Shown: in pieces, positions 1 to 11,121 of the stretch
Numbering within the stretch: position 1 is the first letter of the stretch
Layout of the letters: each line of letters opens with the position of its first letter
The notes under the pieces: generated by a model
The model's input: only the letters and a program-made list of their open reading frames with translations
What the model was told of the DNA's origin: nothing
Databases searched by the model: none
Origin: Dysidea avara
Lineage: Eukaryota > Porifera > Demospongiae > Dictyoceratida > Dysideidae
Assembly (NCBI RefSeq): GCF_963678975.1
Contig: NC_089276.1
Span: 25,403,059-25,467,058, forward strand
Direction of reading: 5' to 3'
DNA: 64,000 nucleotides
Program-made: the position numbers and the translations under genes

Positions 1-556
1 CTGGCTGCTTTTTATCATTTTTTAAACATTTTTGCTCACGTGGGTGCGTACGGACAAACAAACATAGGTAGGTAGGTAGGTACACACACACACACACACA
101 CACATTTTTACGAAAACAATTTCAGTAAACCAGGCGTGCGCCCACCGAAGGCTGGCTGTGGGCGCACACCTGGTTTAAAAAACCTTTGTTTTTTCACAGT
201 ACTATGGCTGTGTAAATGTGCCATGTAAGGTTCTTTCCTCTCTTTTCCATTGGTTGCTGTTCAAAATGTTGCATATCACCAGATGCGCATTCAATTAAGG
301 ATTTTGATAAACGTAACCCCATCTTTGTAAACTGAAGTATGTATAAGTTATGGTGAAAGACAGTGTTATTTTCTGTAATTTTTAATTTGTAAAAAAAATT
401 ATAGTAAATGCATCAAAGTTTTTGATACGAGCACCAAAATTTGGCAATAATTAAGCAACCTGACTATGTATTAGGCACACCCTTTGTTTTAAAAGTTGAT
501 AGAGACACCCTATCACTGACTGTGCCACTGCTTTTATTATACACTTAACCCTTTAG
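1..556. other. non-coding flank with microsatellite and hairpin
   Basis: No gene seen. It holds a short GTAG/CA microsatellite at about 69-105 and a strong hairpin at 127-176: 19-nt arms (127-145 and 158-176) pair with one mismatch around a 12-nt loop. The hairpin looks like part of a dispersed repeat rather than a functional RNA; nothing adjacent suggests a transcript. Confidence 0.6.
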
Positions 557-3500
557 ATAGGGTCCGCAAACCGAAAAATGAACTTTACAAATCGACCCCC
601 TACCATTGTGGGATGTTCATCGTAACATACCATTGTTAGATCCACCATGAAACCAGAAGCACAATTGTTGTCTTCTTAGAAGTATCAAATTTTGTATCTC
701 ACAAGACGTAAAATTTAGTTTTAAAATGTCATGCTCCACACAAATGACTAGATGAAGCTTGCTACTTAGCCAGATCTTTTCTAGAGTCGTTGTAGTTAAA
801 AGTACACATAGCAGTAAGCAAAATGACTTGTTTGATTCCCAGCACAGGACTGCTTTCTTTCAAAAATCACAAAACGAAGCACGATTTTTCAAATTCAAGC
901 TGCCCTACCAGCCAAGACAATAAAACCAACTATTCTTCACAGTATTCTGATAAGGTTGGGTGTATAGTCTATCTATGCTGTAAGTCTGGAAAGAATCTGA
1001 GACTTCTCACCATCTGGGTAATGAGCGTCAAAATTTTTGCGCTTCATTCCACAGGATTCTCTCAATGACACTGAAGTCCCTTCCAGCACCTCTGATGCCG
1101 CACTGATCACCTAATTTTGTTTAGAATGATGATTAAAAGATGGACCAAAATGTTTGACAGTAGTAACAGTCGTTGTTTCTGTGATTTAATATGATATAGT
1201 ATTCCAGCAGCTCGCCAGGAGCCCCACCTAGCTCGATTTAAAATGAGTGTTTTTTTCAGTTAATTTGGAGTATTTTACAACATGATGATGCTGTAGGGTG
1301 ATCTGGTAAAGATTTGAAGTCACTGTGGAGCATGAAGGGTGAAGTCAGTATTGCTGCCTCCAGTGTTCTAGAGCTTCGCACAACGCATGGAGGATATCGA
1401 TGAAATAATAATTAACAACCACTGGCACCAACTGTCCAGGGACATCTTTCGCCATCATTCCAGTCTGCCATTGATGGGTATTGTGGCTGCAGAAGTGTTG
1501 AAAATGACTAGAAGGCACAATATAATTCCCAAATGTTGCAGAATATTTTGACGCTCGTCACCCAGATGGTGAGAAGTCTCAGATCCTTTCTAGACTTACA
1601 GCATAGACAGACTATGCATCCAACCTTATCACAATACTGTGAAGAATATTGGCTTTTCTCGTCTTGGCTGGTAGGGCAGCTTGAATCGAAAGTTTTGTGT
1701 TTCATTTTGTAATTTTAAAAGAAAGCAGCCCTGTGCCGAGAATATAGCAAATTATTTGCTTACTGCTGTGTGTACTTTTTAACTACAACAACTCTAGTAA
1801 GGTCCCCAATTAAAATAATCAGCTTTCATCAAACAATTTCTTTACTACCGCAGGATACTTAGCTTGTTGTACTGATATTTGAACCACTACAAATCAGAAG
1901 CTGCGAGTCTTTTAGATTGAGAAATCGGCACATTGTATTTTTGCGTATAGAGTAAAAACATGGAATTGTAAGTGCAGTTTCTTGCAAAGGACTGAGTTGA
2001 ACTTTCTTATTAGCTGTATGTTATCTTAAGTTGTTGTGCTGTGCAAACATGCTTAGTAATGGCTAAACGTCTAGCCGGGTGGCTTACAATGCTCGTTTTT
2101 GTGACTGCAAAATCATGAAAAATGTGTTTGAGTTGCTCTGGCTCCTACCACGAGAGAAGCCAGATCTTCCTCACAGCATGGTCATGCAACTGGATGTTCC
2201 CTCAGTCTATAATGCAAATTTGAAAAGAATCCTAAATTGTATGCTATCTGGCTGGTGACGACGAAATATTACAGTGATTTTATGAAAAATAATGCAGCCC
2301 ACTGCTTGTGCAATTGCAACTACTTTACTAATTGCAACACTAACCACTTACACTTTAAATATATCAAACTGGACGGCACAAAGCTGCAGCTGCTTTGGTG
2401 GCAGAGATAGCTGACGTCCCAAATTGGCGATAAAATATTTCAATATCACCAGCCAGATAGCATACATCCTTGGATTCCTTCCATCTTTGCAGTATAAACT
2501 AAGTGAGCATCCAACCATGTCACCGTGTGGTGAGGAAGATCTGGCTTCTCTCATCGTAGGTGGTAGTGCATTCAAAACAATTTTTTTTATGATGCTGTTT
2601 TGAAGAAAACCTTGTGCAAGCAATACAGCCAGCCATTTGTCAATAACTATGCACGTTTGCAGAGCATAGCAAGCCTAGATAACACCTAGCAAACAAAAAA
2701 GCTCAAACCATATCTTTGACGGTAGCTAGAAACTGACCTAGGCCTAGAGTTTCTAGCACCGGTTTCTAGCTACTGTCAAAGAAATAGTTTGAGCTTTTTT
2801 ACTTGCTAGGTGTTATCTAGGCTTGCTATGCTCTGCAAACGTGCATAGTTATTGACAAATGTCTGGCTGTATTGCTTGCACAAGGTTGCTTTCTTCAAAA
2901 CAGCATTGTAAAACATTGTTTTGAGCGCACTACCATCTACAACAAGAGAAGCCAGATCTTCCTCACCACATGATGACACGGTTGGATGCTTACTTAGTCT
3001 ATACTGCAGAGATGGAAGAAATCCAAGGATGTATACTATCTGGCTGGTGATATTGAAATATTTTATCGCCAATTTGGGATGTCAGCTATCTCTGCCACCA
3101 AAGCAGCTGCAGCTTTGTGCCGTCCAGTTTGATATATTTAAAGTGTAAGTGGTTAGTGTTGCAATTAACCTAAAATTAGTAAAGTAGTTTCAATTGCACA
3201 AGCAGTGGGCTGTATTACTTTTTGTAAAATCACTGTAATATTTTGTCGTCACCAGCCAGATAGCATACAGTTTAGGATTCTTTTCAAACTTGCATTATAG
3301 ACTGAGGGAACATCCAGTTGCATGACCATGCTGTGAGGAAGATCTGGCTTCTCTCATGGTAGGAGCCAGAGCAACTCAAACACATTTTTCATGATTTTAC
3401 AGGCACAAAAATGAGCCATTGTAAGCCACCCGGCTAGACGTTTAGCCATTACTAAGCATGTTTGCACAGCACAACAACTTAAGATAACATACAGCTAATA

Positions 3501-4308
3501 AGAAAGTTCGACTCAGTCCTTTGCAAGAAACTGCACTTACAATTCCATGTTTTTACTGCAAAACGCACAATACTTGAAAATACGACGTGCCGATTTCTCA
3601 ATCTAAAATACTCGCGGCTCCTGATTTGTAGTGGTTCAAATATCAACACAATGAGCTAAGTATTCTGCAGTAGTAAGGAAATTATTTGGTGAAAGTCGAT
3701 TTTTTAATTGTGGACCCTAAGGCCAATGAAACTTGATTAGCAGTTTCGCGTCATCGCCCGCATGCTTTTGTTACACCCGCATGGAATTTCATTGTTGGTA
3801 TTTCAGAATTGAAATACTCCAATAGAGCAGTCACTTTTACTATAATGGAGCAATCAGCTATACTGTAATGGAAAAATCACTTGTTATAGATTAGTAACAT
3901 ACTTTAGTTATTTAATGCAAGAGTAATCAATGTAGATCTCACTGTTTTTTGGCAGAAATCTTCATGTTTGGGATGTGTGTTGTGCTTTTGGAAAATAATG
4001 AATAATATAGCCTCCTGCCCGCATCAAATTTTCAAAAATCTGAGCGAGAAACTGGTAATCAAGTTTCATTGGCCTAACTCTAGGCTAAGTAGCAAGTTTC
4101 ATCCGGTCCTTTGTGTGGAGCACAAATTTTTGAAAAATAAATTTGCATCTCATGAGATACAAAACTGAAGTGATATTCTTGTGAAGACAACAATTATTCC
4201 TCCGGTTTCACGGTAGATCTAGCAATGGGATACTACCATGAATATCCCACAACGGTAGGAGGATCGATTTGTAAAAGTTGATTTTTCAGTTTGCAGACCC
4301 CACTATAG
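557..4308. repeat. 3.75-kb nested inverted-repeat (foldback) structure
   Basis: Several pairs of inverted arms are nested: about 557-775 with 4084-4308; 776-1070 with 1505-1800; and the largest, about 1790-2732 with 2761-3715, centred on a loop of about 28 nt at 2733-2760. A MITE (3721-4074) has inserted into the right side. Inside the arms a unit of about 150 nt recurs six times in alternating orientation (about 880-1040 +, 1535-1690 -, 2130-2270 +, 2425-2570 -, 2930-3070 +, 3235-3375 -). Translated copies still resemble each other (for example a shared FLPSLQYR-like string on one strand), so the unit may derive from coding DNA, but I do not recognise the protein. Short ORFs here are treated as relics. 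Confidence 0.75.
3721..4074. mobile_element. Harbinger-like MITE (354 bp, TAA target duplication)
   Basis: Ends are inverted copies starting GGCCAATGAAACTTGATTA, flanked on both sides by TAA (3718-3720 and 4075-4077). A 3-bp TWA target duplication is typical of the PIF/Harbinger superfamily. The interior includes one copy of the window-wide ATACTCTAATAGAGCAGTCA motif (as ATACTCCAATAGAGCAGTCA, about 3814-3834). It is non-autonomous, with no transposase frame. It shares interior sequence (CCCGCATC stretch) with the element at 9818-10196. Confidence 0.75.
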
Positions 4309-4312
4309 TTAC

Positions 4313-4676
4313 CTTCAGTAGAAATGGCTGCCGCTGCTCCACGTACACAATCGACCTCGCAATTGACGATGCTAGCAGCATCTATCAGTTTACCCCAGGT
4401 CGCTGAGAGGTCCAACTTTGTCCATTCACGCAGCATCACTTTACATTTCTCCTTACAGTTGTTGGGATGATCAACTGATATGATGTCAAGTTTTGATGGC
4501 GTCATTCCTAGTGCTTCTCCCAGCTCTCTCCACTTGCTCGCGAAATGTGGAACCACACACCTATTAGTGTCACGTGCATCTGGCTTGTCATCCCCTGCAA
4601 CGTTAAAGAAGTCCTTTTACCACATGTATTCACTTTAGAACTACTTACGAGTTTTCCCACTAGGAATGGATGCCAT
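4313..4676 (-). CDS. Death-domain protein, 5' two exons (partial gene)
   Basis: Two exons on the minus strand: 4649-4676 (ATG, 9 codons plus one base, donor GTAAGT) and 4313-4594 (acceptor TTGCAG, donor GAAG|GTAACT), joined by a 54-nt intron. The 103 codons read into a Death fold: SKWRELGEALGM at about residues 29-40, then a DHPNNCKEKC stretch and the LREWTK ... TWGKLIDA helices, the classic six-helix pattern of Death domains that self-associate in NF-kB and apoptosis adaptors and in NLR-like receptors. Family assignment rests on this motif pattern. The frame leaves exon 2 in phase 1, so more exons are expected to the left, but the next DNA is the arm of the large foldback structure. Either the gene continues beyond it or the element truncated it. 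I chose the ATG at 4676 because it is followed by a good donor and stays in frame with the domain. Confidence 0.6.
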
Positions 4677-4679
4677 TGA

Positions 4680-4860
4680 GACAGTGGCTGTACTAATTAG
4701 CTACCACGCACCAGTCGTAACGGAGTAAACGGCCTATTTAGACACTGACGAACTATATACTCACGAGCTGAACAAAGATCATGCGCCGACAAGTTCAAAG
4801 AGGCGTGGCAGCTCTGCCTTATTTGGTGGGGTCTATTCTACGGAACGGAACGATGGACTA
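4680..4860. other. probable 5' flank of the Death-domain gene
   Basis: Short stretch of ordinary-looking unique sequence upstream (to the right) of the Death-domain ATG. It would contain that gene's promoter if the gene is expressed. I see no clear TATA box or other site. Confidence 0.3.
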
Positions 4861-5423
4861 AAATTACGGAACGGAACGCTTTCTCAATTTGAAGCCTGCA
4901 ACTGGCTTTAGAGCTGGTTACTCTTGCTCCACTCACTTATAGAAGACCTTAACTTTCATATGGATCACAATATTCAAATTGATATGATATTGCTGGACTT
5001 TTCTAAAGCATTTGACACAGTGCCACATCGTCGCCTGTTAGACTTTTTGCAGATGACTGTTTATTGTATCGTGCTATTAAAACAGAACAAGATTCTATCC
5101 TACTCCAACAGGATTTAGACACTCTGTCCCAATGGGCAGTCACTTGGCAGCAGGCTTGTTGTAATTACCCACCGAAAATAATCAGTACAATTACAATTAC
5201 ATTTTGAAGCCAATCTAATGATTACAATTACGGCAATTACTTCAGTATGTAAAATAATGATTAATAATTACAATTACATTTCAATTACTACTGTACATTG
5301 CGGTACAACAATAACTTACAATTCTCCAGCATTAATCTCAAGGAATATTAACTGTTCAAACTTTTTTGGTAGTAGTCTACATCTATTTGGTCTGAGAACA
5401 TTGCCACTATGGCTGAATAATTA

Positions 5424-5702
5424 TAGTGATGCACCAATAAGAGATTTTTCCGATTATCCGATACTGAAAATCATATAATGGCCAATACCAATAACCGATA
5501 TGTTTACCAAAATTTCACACATATTTTGTAAAATTGCCACTTTAAAACTTCATTTTTGTCTTATTTTTGTGAAAACAATACCATCAGGGTCAGTAAAATT
5601 AATTGGCTAAATAATCTACTAATAATTACCGATGCTGATATTGCTGAAATGTGGCCGATAAACCAATTTCCGATTATTTACCAATTAATCGGTGCATCAC
5701 TA
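5424..5702. mobile_element. nested hAT-type MITE (about 280 bp)
   Basis: Inverted ends TAGTGATGCACC (5424-5435) and GGTGCATCACTA (5691-5702). The octamer GCTGAATA follows the right end directly (5703-5710) and also lies at 5412-5419 on the left, separated from the element by four bases, so it is probably the 8-bp target duplication with a small left-edge change. It sits inside the hAT element at 5151-6471. Confidence 0.65.
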
Positions 5703-5712
5703 GCTGAATACA

Positions 5713-5987
5713 CAGGGGCAGTTTTAGGGGTGTTTCTGGGGTTTCCAGAAACCCCCTCTGAAACAGCCCGCGCCCCTACGATTCGTCTGGGTGATCAAAA
5801 ATACAAAGAGTTATACATATTATGGCTTTTTCTATTGGCAAAATTTCATGCTTTTGCCTTTGAAATCACCTTCACAGCATTCAAAACTACATAGCTAGTG
5901 ACCTTTTTCTTTTTTTGATCTTCAACTTACAGCTAGGCTGAAGTTGCAATTCAAGAGAACCTCTGAAATTTTCTAGATCCACCCCTG
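5713..5987. mobile_element. second nested MITE with CAGGGGC ends
   Basis: Starts CAGGGGCAGTTTTAGG and ends TAGATCCACCCCTG, which are imperfect inverted copies. It has a G/C-rich internal hairpin (GGGGTTTCCAGAAACCCC, about 5739-5756). The flanks share ATACA, so a target duplication is suggested but not clean. The termini resemble the elements at 11845 and 12189. The 112-codon frame across it is accidental. Confidence 0.5.
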
Positions 5988-7367
5988 ATACACACTCAAA
6001 TGGTGCAAAACTCCCAGCTATTATTTCCTATTGTACTTAAAATGGGGTATTTATTTGCTTTTATCATCCAAAATTTTAAAGGGCTTTAATCTGTTGTAAA
6101 CTTTGAGTCATCTAGATACGTTTAAATTCTTTCTCTACTACTGAACATTATGTACCCCATGGGTATCCCATACTGTGCATAAAATGTTAAACTATGTGGT
6201 AAACAAATACATGCCTATATTTTCAATACTTTACTGCAGCTGCATGGGCCACATGTCATACACATGGGATTGTGAACATAAGTTATAGAGTATTTTATAT
6301 TGCATAAACTTTGTTTCCTTACATTTAATTACCTAATGATTATTGACTGAACAGCTAATTACAATTACAATTATACCATTACTTTTATGTTCAGTGAGCA
6401 ATTACAATTACAATTACTTGAAAATTGCTAATGATTAGTAATTAATTACAATTACGATTACGACAAGCCTGCTTGGCAGATGAGGTTCAATCTTAGTAAA
6501 TGCACTGTTATGAGATGTACAAGGTCCCAGAATCCTATGATTGCAGATTATTCCCTTCATGGATCCATTTTATCTCTATCACATAATCATTTATACCTTG
6601 GAGTTGTGCTAGATGACCACCTCTCATGGTCCACCCATGTTACAAACGTTGCTAACAAGGCTACAAGGATGTTGAACTTCCTTAAACGTCATCTTAGTAA
6701 GTGTTCATCACATGTCAAGGCATCTGCTTATCTACTTATGGTTCGACCAGTAATGGAGTATGCAAGCGTTGTCTGGGACCCATACTATCAGACTCAGATA
6801 TCAATCTTAGAAAAGGTTCAGAGGCGTGCAGCTAGATGGGTTCTATCTAACTATAGTTATCACAGTAGTGTTAGTGCCATGCTGGAACAGCTCAACTGGT
6901 TACCCCTAGTGAAGAGAAGGAAACAACAGAGGCTTAATTTGTTCTATCAAATAATGCATGGAGGAATTGGCTTATCTTTACCAGAATACATTCATTTCAC
7001 CACCAGACACACTAGACATTATCATCCGTTTCACTTGATTGTACCACCAACAAACACCACCACCTACACGACAAGCTACTTTCCAAGAACCATCCGGGAA
7101 TGAAATTCACTGCCACCGCACCTAATTGAACTGAACACTCTAGCTACATTTTCAAACTTGATTGAACAGCACTTATAATTTGTGATTGTATGGGCTTAAT
7201 CAGCTTTGCTGTCTGCCCCAAATAATAAAAATAATAATAAAGGACTGATTGTGGGTTCTTGTTGGTTGTCATTAGTAACGAAGTAATGACCAGGTATTGT
7301 GGCTCTGTGATGTATTTATCAAGAAGAGCACTTAATGTATTGCTTGTTTTCACTAAAGCTGAGTTTA

Positions 7368-7440
7368 TTATTATTATTATTATTATTAGCACTTTACAGT
7401 GACCAGCACTGAAGGTCTGAAAGCAACATGTGCTGTACCA
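7368..7440 (-). mobile_element. 5'-truncated SINE (family A)
   Basis: On the minus strand a short body ends in a (TAA)n tail (7368-7390 on plus as TTA repeats). The body segment CTTTACAGTGACCAGCACTG is almost identical to that at about 43965-43990 and recurs complementary at about 45345-45392, defining a small SINE family in this window. Confidence 0.55.
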
Positions 7441-7481
7441 TGCACTACATATTCAAGAAAAAGAAATTACCACCTTTCAAT

Positions 7482-7861
7482 TAGTGCTGTTCACTTTCAC
7501 CAAATAACCGATTAGTCAAGTAAAGATTCCCAAAACTTCAAAACTGGTGATGAATATTAAATAACCAATAATTGACTCCCAGTTATTTCACTCAAATATA
7601 TACGCACTAACATTTGAGTGCTGAACATACCAATCACTGTAATTCAGTGACTGGGTCTTGGTATAATGCATTTTGTTATGTATTGATAGTCACCTGCTTA
7701 ATTCAAATGTTTATCACACAAGCACATGTGCTTCATAATGGAATATTTACTGTTTTAAACCATGTCTAAATAGTGGAATTTAATTGTGGCAATTAACCGT
7801 TTATCATCAATTATTGGTGACCAATATACCGATAATCAAAATTTTGTAGGTGTACAGCTCT
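7482..7861. mobile_element. candidate hAT-like MITE, weak
   Basis: Left end TAGTGCTGTTCAC and right end GTGTACAGCTCT are imperfect inverted copies, with ATAACCGATTAGTC and ACCGATAATC-type sequence beside them. I could not find a matching 8-bp target duplication, so the limits are uncertain. Confidence 0.35.
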
Positions 7862-8110
7862 CCAACCCCTACCGTCATCCAAGACCTGGCTCATACTAGT
7901 CTCTTAATTTTTCCCCGTCTACAATTTTGCTTTTGAACTATATATCTAACCTACAGGTAGCCAAAGACTCAAATTCACATCACTTTTTTATAATATACCC
8001 TATTATAATTGTGTTGATTTTATTAATTTGTCTGTATGGTTCTCTTCATTTGTAAAGTTGTACGATATAGGCACTGTAAATAGTGTAAGACTCCCATCTA
8101 GGATTTCTAT

Positions 8111-8446
8111 TAGTGCTTAACAATTATTCGGTTATTTGACTATTCAGTCGGCATACCACTATTCGATTTGTTAACACACCATTCAAATATTCGTTAACAT
8201 TTTGTACACTGTGATTAGATGGATAAAGCCAGCCTTGAAACATAAGATTGTAAACAAACTGGCATATTTATGCTTTGAAAGTTCTATTTAGAAGGTGTAG
8301 AATTAGCTCTCAAGTTTTACCTTGCTTCCTAGCAAAGGTTTTTAGTACTTATTCAACAGAAATGCATGCTTCAAGAATAATTGAATATTTGATTGTTTTG
8401 TTCACAACTATTCGAATAGCAAAAATTGCTATTCATTTCAGCACTA
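8111..8446. mobile_element. hAT-type MITE (336 bp)
   Basis: Starts TAGTGCTTAACAATTATTCG and ends TTCATTTCAGCACTA, with inverted termini. Flanking octamers ATTTCTAT (8103-8110) and ATTTCAAT (8447-8454) differ at one position, fitting an aged 8-bp target duplication. The interior is full of ATTCG/CGAAT inverted words. The 62-codon frame inside is not a gene. Confidence 0.65.
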
Positions 8447-8705
8447 ATTTCAATTTCTATTGACTGAGAAAAAATTAATTGATTCTTGTACAGGCTCAAA
8501 ATTGAGAAGATAAAGAGAGTGAATTAAGTAATTAAGCATAGTCAGTTTGCTGTTGGATATTTAATGTCTTGCAACCCAAAACCTAGGCCGACTCACATAT
8601 TAATAAATCATCTTTGACAGTGCTATCTGAAAGATTCCTGAGAAACAGAAGTAGTCAGTCAGAAACACCAACAAGATGATCAAACTTAAAGTGTACTTGT
8701 AATTA

Positions 8706-9233
8706 GGCCATACCTATTTGATCTCAAGTTGCGTGGGTCCAACCGACTGCATTTTTCTTAAATGAAATAATTTTGAAAATCACTTGTATGGATCACGTGT
8801 TCTTAATTAAAGACAACACGGCATCAACATCATTGTGTTATAGTCAAAAATGGACCATTGAAGATTGTCCAACACTCTAAAATTGTACAGATACGATGGG
8901 TAAGCTCTTTCAGAGATTTATTTTTAAATCTGATGCTATACTAAAAGTGGAGATTTCACAGACTGACCAGTTTTTTTTTGAATGCTCACAAGGTAAGTGT
9001 AATATTATAAGCTATTTCTACCTTTTTAATATATTGGAGCCTTGCAACCAGGCAGTCTACTAGTATGAAACCTAGATTTTTAACCGTGTATGTAAAATAT
9101 AGTACTATTATAGCTACAATAATTGTTTGCATTTGTATGCTTTTGTTTAAAATTTTTTTCATTTTCAAACTGACCTACCTACCCAAATTTTAAATAATTT
9201 TCCTGCACAAAATAAGATCAAATAAGTATGGCC
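8706..9233. mobile_element. Harbinger-like MITE A (528 bp)
   Basis: Inverted ends GGCCATACCTATTTGATCT and AGATCAAATAAGTATGGCC. Left flank is TTA (8703-8705). It abuts a related element (9236-9720) with only TA between, and TTA follows the second element, so the pair shares one outer target duplication. Confidence 0.7.
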
Positions 9234-9235
9234 TA

Positions 9236-9720
9236 GGCCATACCTATTTGAAAAGTTGTTGCTCGGATTTATTTTACAACAAAATGGGTCGGTCGATAGG
9301 CAAAAAAAAACAACAACTAGCTAACTATAATATTCTTATTTTTAGATATGTACATGTTTATGATTTCTGGTCACAAGCCATATAATAGATCAGTAAGTCA
9401 CATTAAAGCTGTATGCAGACCTATCAATTTCTTCTAATGAAAAACGGATAAGCATAGCTAGTAGTTCAATGAGCACTGCACTGATGCTATCATAGATTTT
9501 ATTCGCCAGGGGTGAGGAACATACTGGTTTTATGTTCACAGATAGCTAGCATTATACTTGAAATCAAAATTGTACCAACTGACTGTTCTATTAGAGTATT
9601 TTGATCTTTTGCAGCAATTTTTAAGGTGTCACATGATCTAATTTTTTTACTTGTTAATTAAAATCTGTGCAAAATTGGGTCGGTCGGGTCCAAGCAACAA
9701 CTTTTCAAATAGGTATGGCC
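9236..9720. mobile_element. Harbinger-like MITE B (485 bp)
   Basis: Long inverted ends of about 28 bp (GGCCATACCTATTTGAAAAG at the left; its complement ends at 9720), followed by TTA (9721-9723). Terminal 16 bases match MITE A. The interior carries the TAATAGAGCAGTC-type motif in reverse (about 9580-9608). No coding frame. Confidence 0.72.
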
Positions 9721-9817
9721 TTAGTACATACTGTACTTTTATGAAAATTAAGTATAGCACATATATTAATTAGTATTAATTATTATTACGTATGTAAGCT
9801 AGAATTTTTGCAGTTAA

Positions 9818-10196
9818 GGCCATCATTATTAAATTCCTTGTTTACCATCACCACCCGCATCAATTTTTAGGTAGCCACGCCAAATTTCAATTATTTGATT
9901 ATAGATCACGTGAATGCATTATGTCATGATGGAAGTCAGGAAGGAGACACAGGGTGACTAAGAATGTATTACCTGTGCATATAAACATAGAAGGATGGAA
10001 GTCCCTCCCACTCTTATTCCACAGGGTGCATAAGTGTACAGACGCGTTAGCCTTCAAGATCGAGATATTCTAATAGAGCAGTCAAAGACTGAAATAACAA
10101 CTCTAGTGTATAATTTAAAATCAATAATAACCTCCCACCCACATCCATTTTTGTTCCATTGGGTGACGGGAAACAAGCAATATAATAGTGATGGCC
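9818..10196. mobile_element. Harbinger-like MITE C (379 bp, TAA duplication)
   Basis: Inverted ends GGCCATCATTATTAAATTCC and its near complement ending at 10196, flanked by TAA at 9815-9817 and 10197-10199. The interior contains GATCGAGATATTCTAATAGA followed by GCAGTCA (about 10057-10083), another copy of the window-wide motif. Related to the element at 3721-4074. Confidence 0.75.
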
Positions 10197-10199
10197 TAA

Positions 10200-10595
10200 A
10201 GACTCAGTAAGATTCTGAGAGAAAAATTCAGCTTGCCATTAAAATTCTAGTCCATTGCAACTAAAATTTGATGAATCCACGCATCTCATCAATCTACTTC
10301 ACATTGGTGGTCTGAACATTCTACTCACTCAGCCACGTAGCTATTATGCTTGAGTTAGACTGAATACAGTTGTGATCAACTAGCCTTTTCCTATCACCAG
10401 TCTCTTGGAGATAATTTCTTTGTGGACATTTTACTGTGATTGTGCTCTGAAATTGATGAAATTGATTGGCCTTCTAAATAGCTATCTTAATAGCTTGTCA
10501 ATATCAGCAGAAACAATTAACTTAGTGACATCCAATCAAGTACTGTATATTGCAGTAACATACTTGCCTCGATCATGTAATAAATGAATTGAAGA
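10200..10595. other. non-coding, nothing recognised
   Basis: No domain, repeat boundary or splice-flanked frame that I can support. The 60-codon frame at 10405-10587 looks incidental. Confidence 0.4.
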
Positions 10596-10599
10596 GATC

Positions 10600-10986
10600 G
10601 AGGCACACTTATTGCACAAAGAATAGTTGTCACACTTATTCTATATTCTCTGCCCATTTGGGGTAGCTATATACAATGTTAACTTCAGCACATCGGCAGA
10701 TATTACAATGGCTGCACAACTGGGGTGTGCGTATTGCTGCCTCCTTACAAAAGTTTGATCATGTGTCTCATCATTGGAACATGACACTTCCCTGGATCCA
10801 CCAATAGTGTTTGGCTCTAATCATCATTATCACACCCGGTTCTACATGTAGAGTAGACACTATACGTCCAAACATTATATACGTCCAAATATTGTAGACC
10901 AGACAAGATTTTGGAACATCACTGCACATGGTGGAATGACTTGCCAGCTACTGCTTCCACCTTCCGTGGTGCTTTATATGATTTAT
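10600..10986 (+). mobile_element. decayed LINE reverse-transcriptase 3' end
   Basis: Interrupted translation gives LINE C-terminal signatures: ILYSLPIWGSYIQC (about 10640-10680), WGVRIAASLQKFDHVSHHW (about 10710-10775) and, at the end, WWNDLPATASTFRGALYDL before TAG (about 10931-10987). Stops and frame changes separate them, so it is a fossil. Confidence 0.6.
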
Positions 10987-11121
10987 AGTAATGAGTAATG
11001 ATGTTCCGGCATAGTGTACTGATTTAGTATCCTTTGTATTTTTGTATTAATTGCTGTATTGTATATTGTGTGTACTTGTGTGTTGTATTGTATACTCCCT
11101 ACATGGAAGAATGGCTTTTAA

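Larger units (their letters stand above)
5151..6471. mobile_element. hAT-type non-autonomous transposon inside the LINE
   Basis: The ends are inverted: CAGGCTTGTTGTAATTAC at 5151 and its near complement ending at 6471 (CAGGCTTGTCGTAAT). Both sides carry the perfect 8-bp target duplication CTTGGCAG (5143-5150 and 6472-6479), the hAT hallmark. Removing it restores the LINE frame across VTWQ/MRFN. The subterminal regions are packed with ATTACAATTAC direct and inverted repeats, as expected of transposase-binding subterminal repeats in hAT elements. There is no transposase frame; two other elements have landed inside. Confidence 0.88.
4880..7240 (+). mobile_element. non-LTR retrotransposon (LINE) remnant, interrupted
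   Basis: Reverse-transcriptase pieces in LINE order: a TGFRAGYSC-like start (about 4890), palm motif with LDFSKAFDTVPHRRLL (about 5000-5040), then directly the FADD-type box (LFADDCLLYR, about 5038-5075), so roughly 250 nt between them are missing. After the insertion at 5151-6471 the frame resumes at 6480 with RFNLSKC, the YLGVVLDD and MEYASVVWDP motifs and the RRAARWVL segment. A TGA at 7101-7103 replaces the usual tryptophan of the IREWNSLP motif; the frame then runs on to TAA at 7176-7178, followed by a (TAA)n tail near 7214-7240. A frameshift also lies near 4930. It is a dead copy, probably of the jockey/CR1 group; the clade is my inference. Confidence 0.85.

Noticed and set aside
5556-5894. 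112-codon frame inside the hAT element as transposase
   Set aside because: It spans the ends of two nested MITEs and has no DDE or zinc-finger motif.
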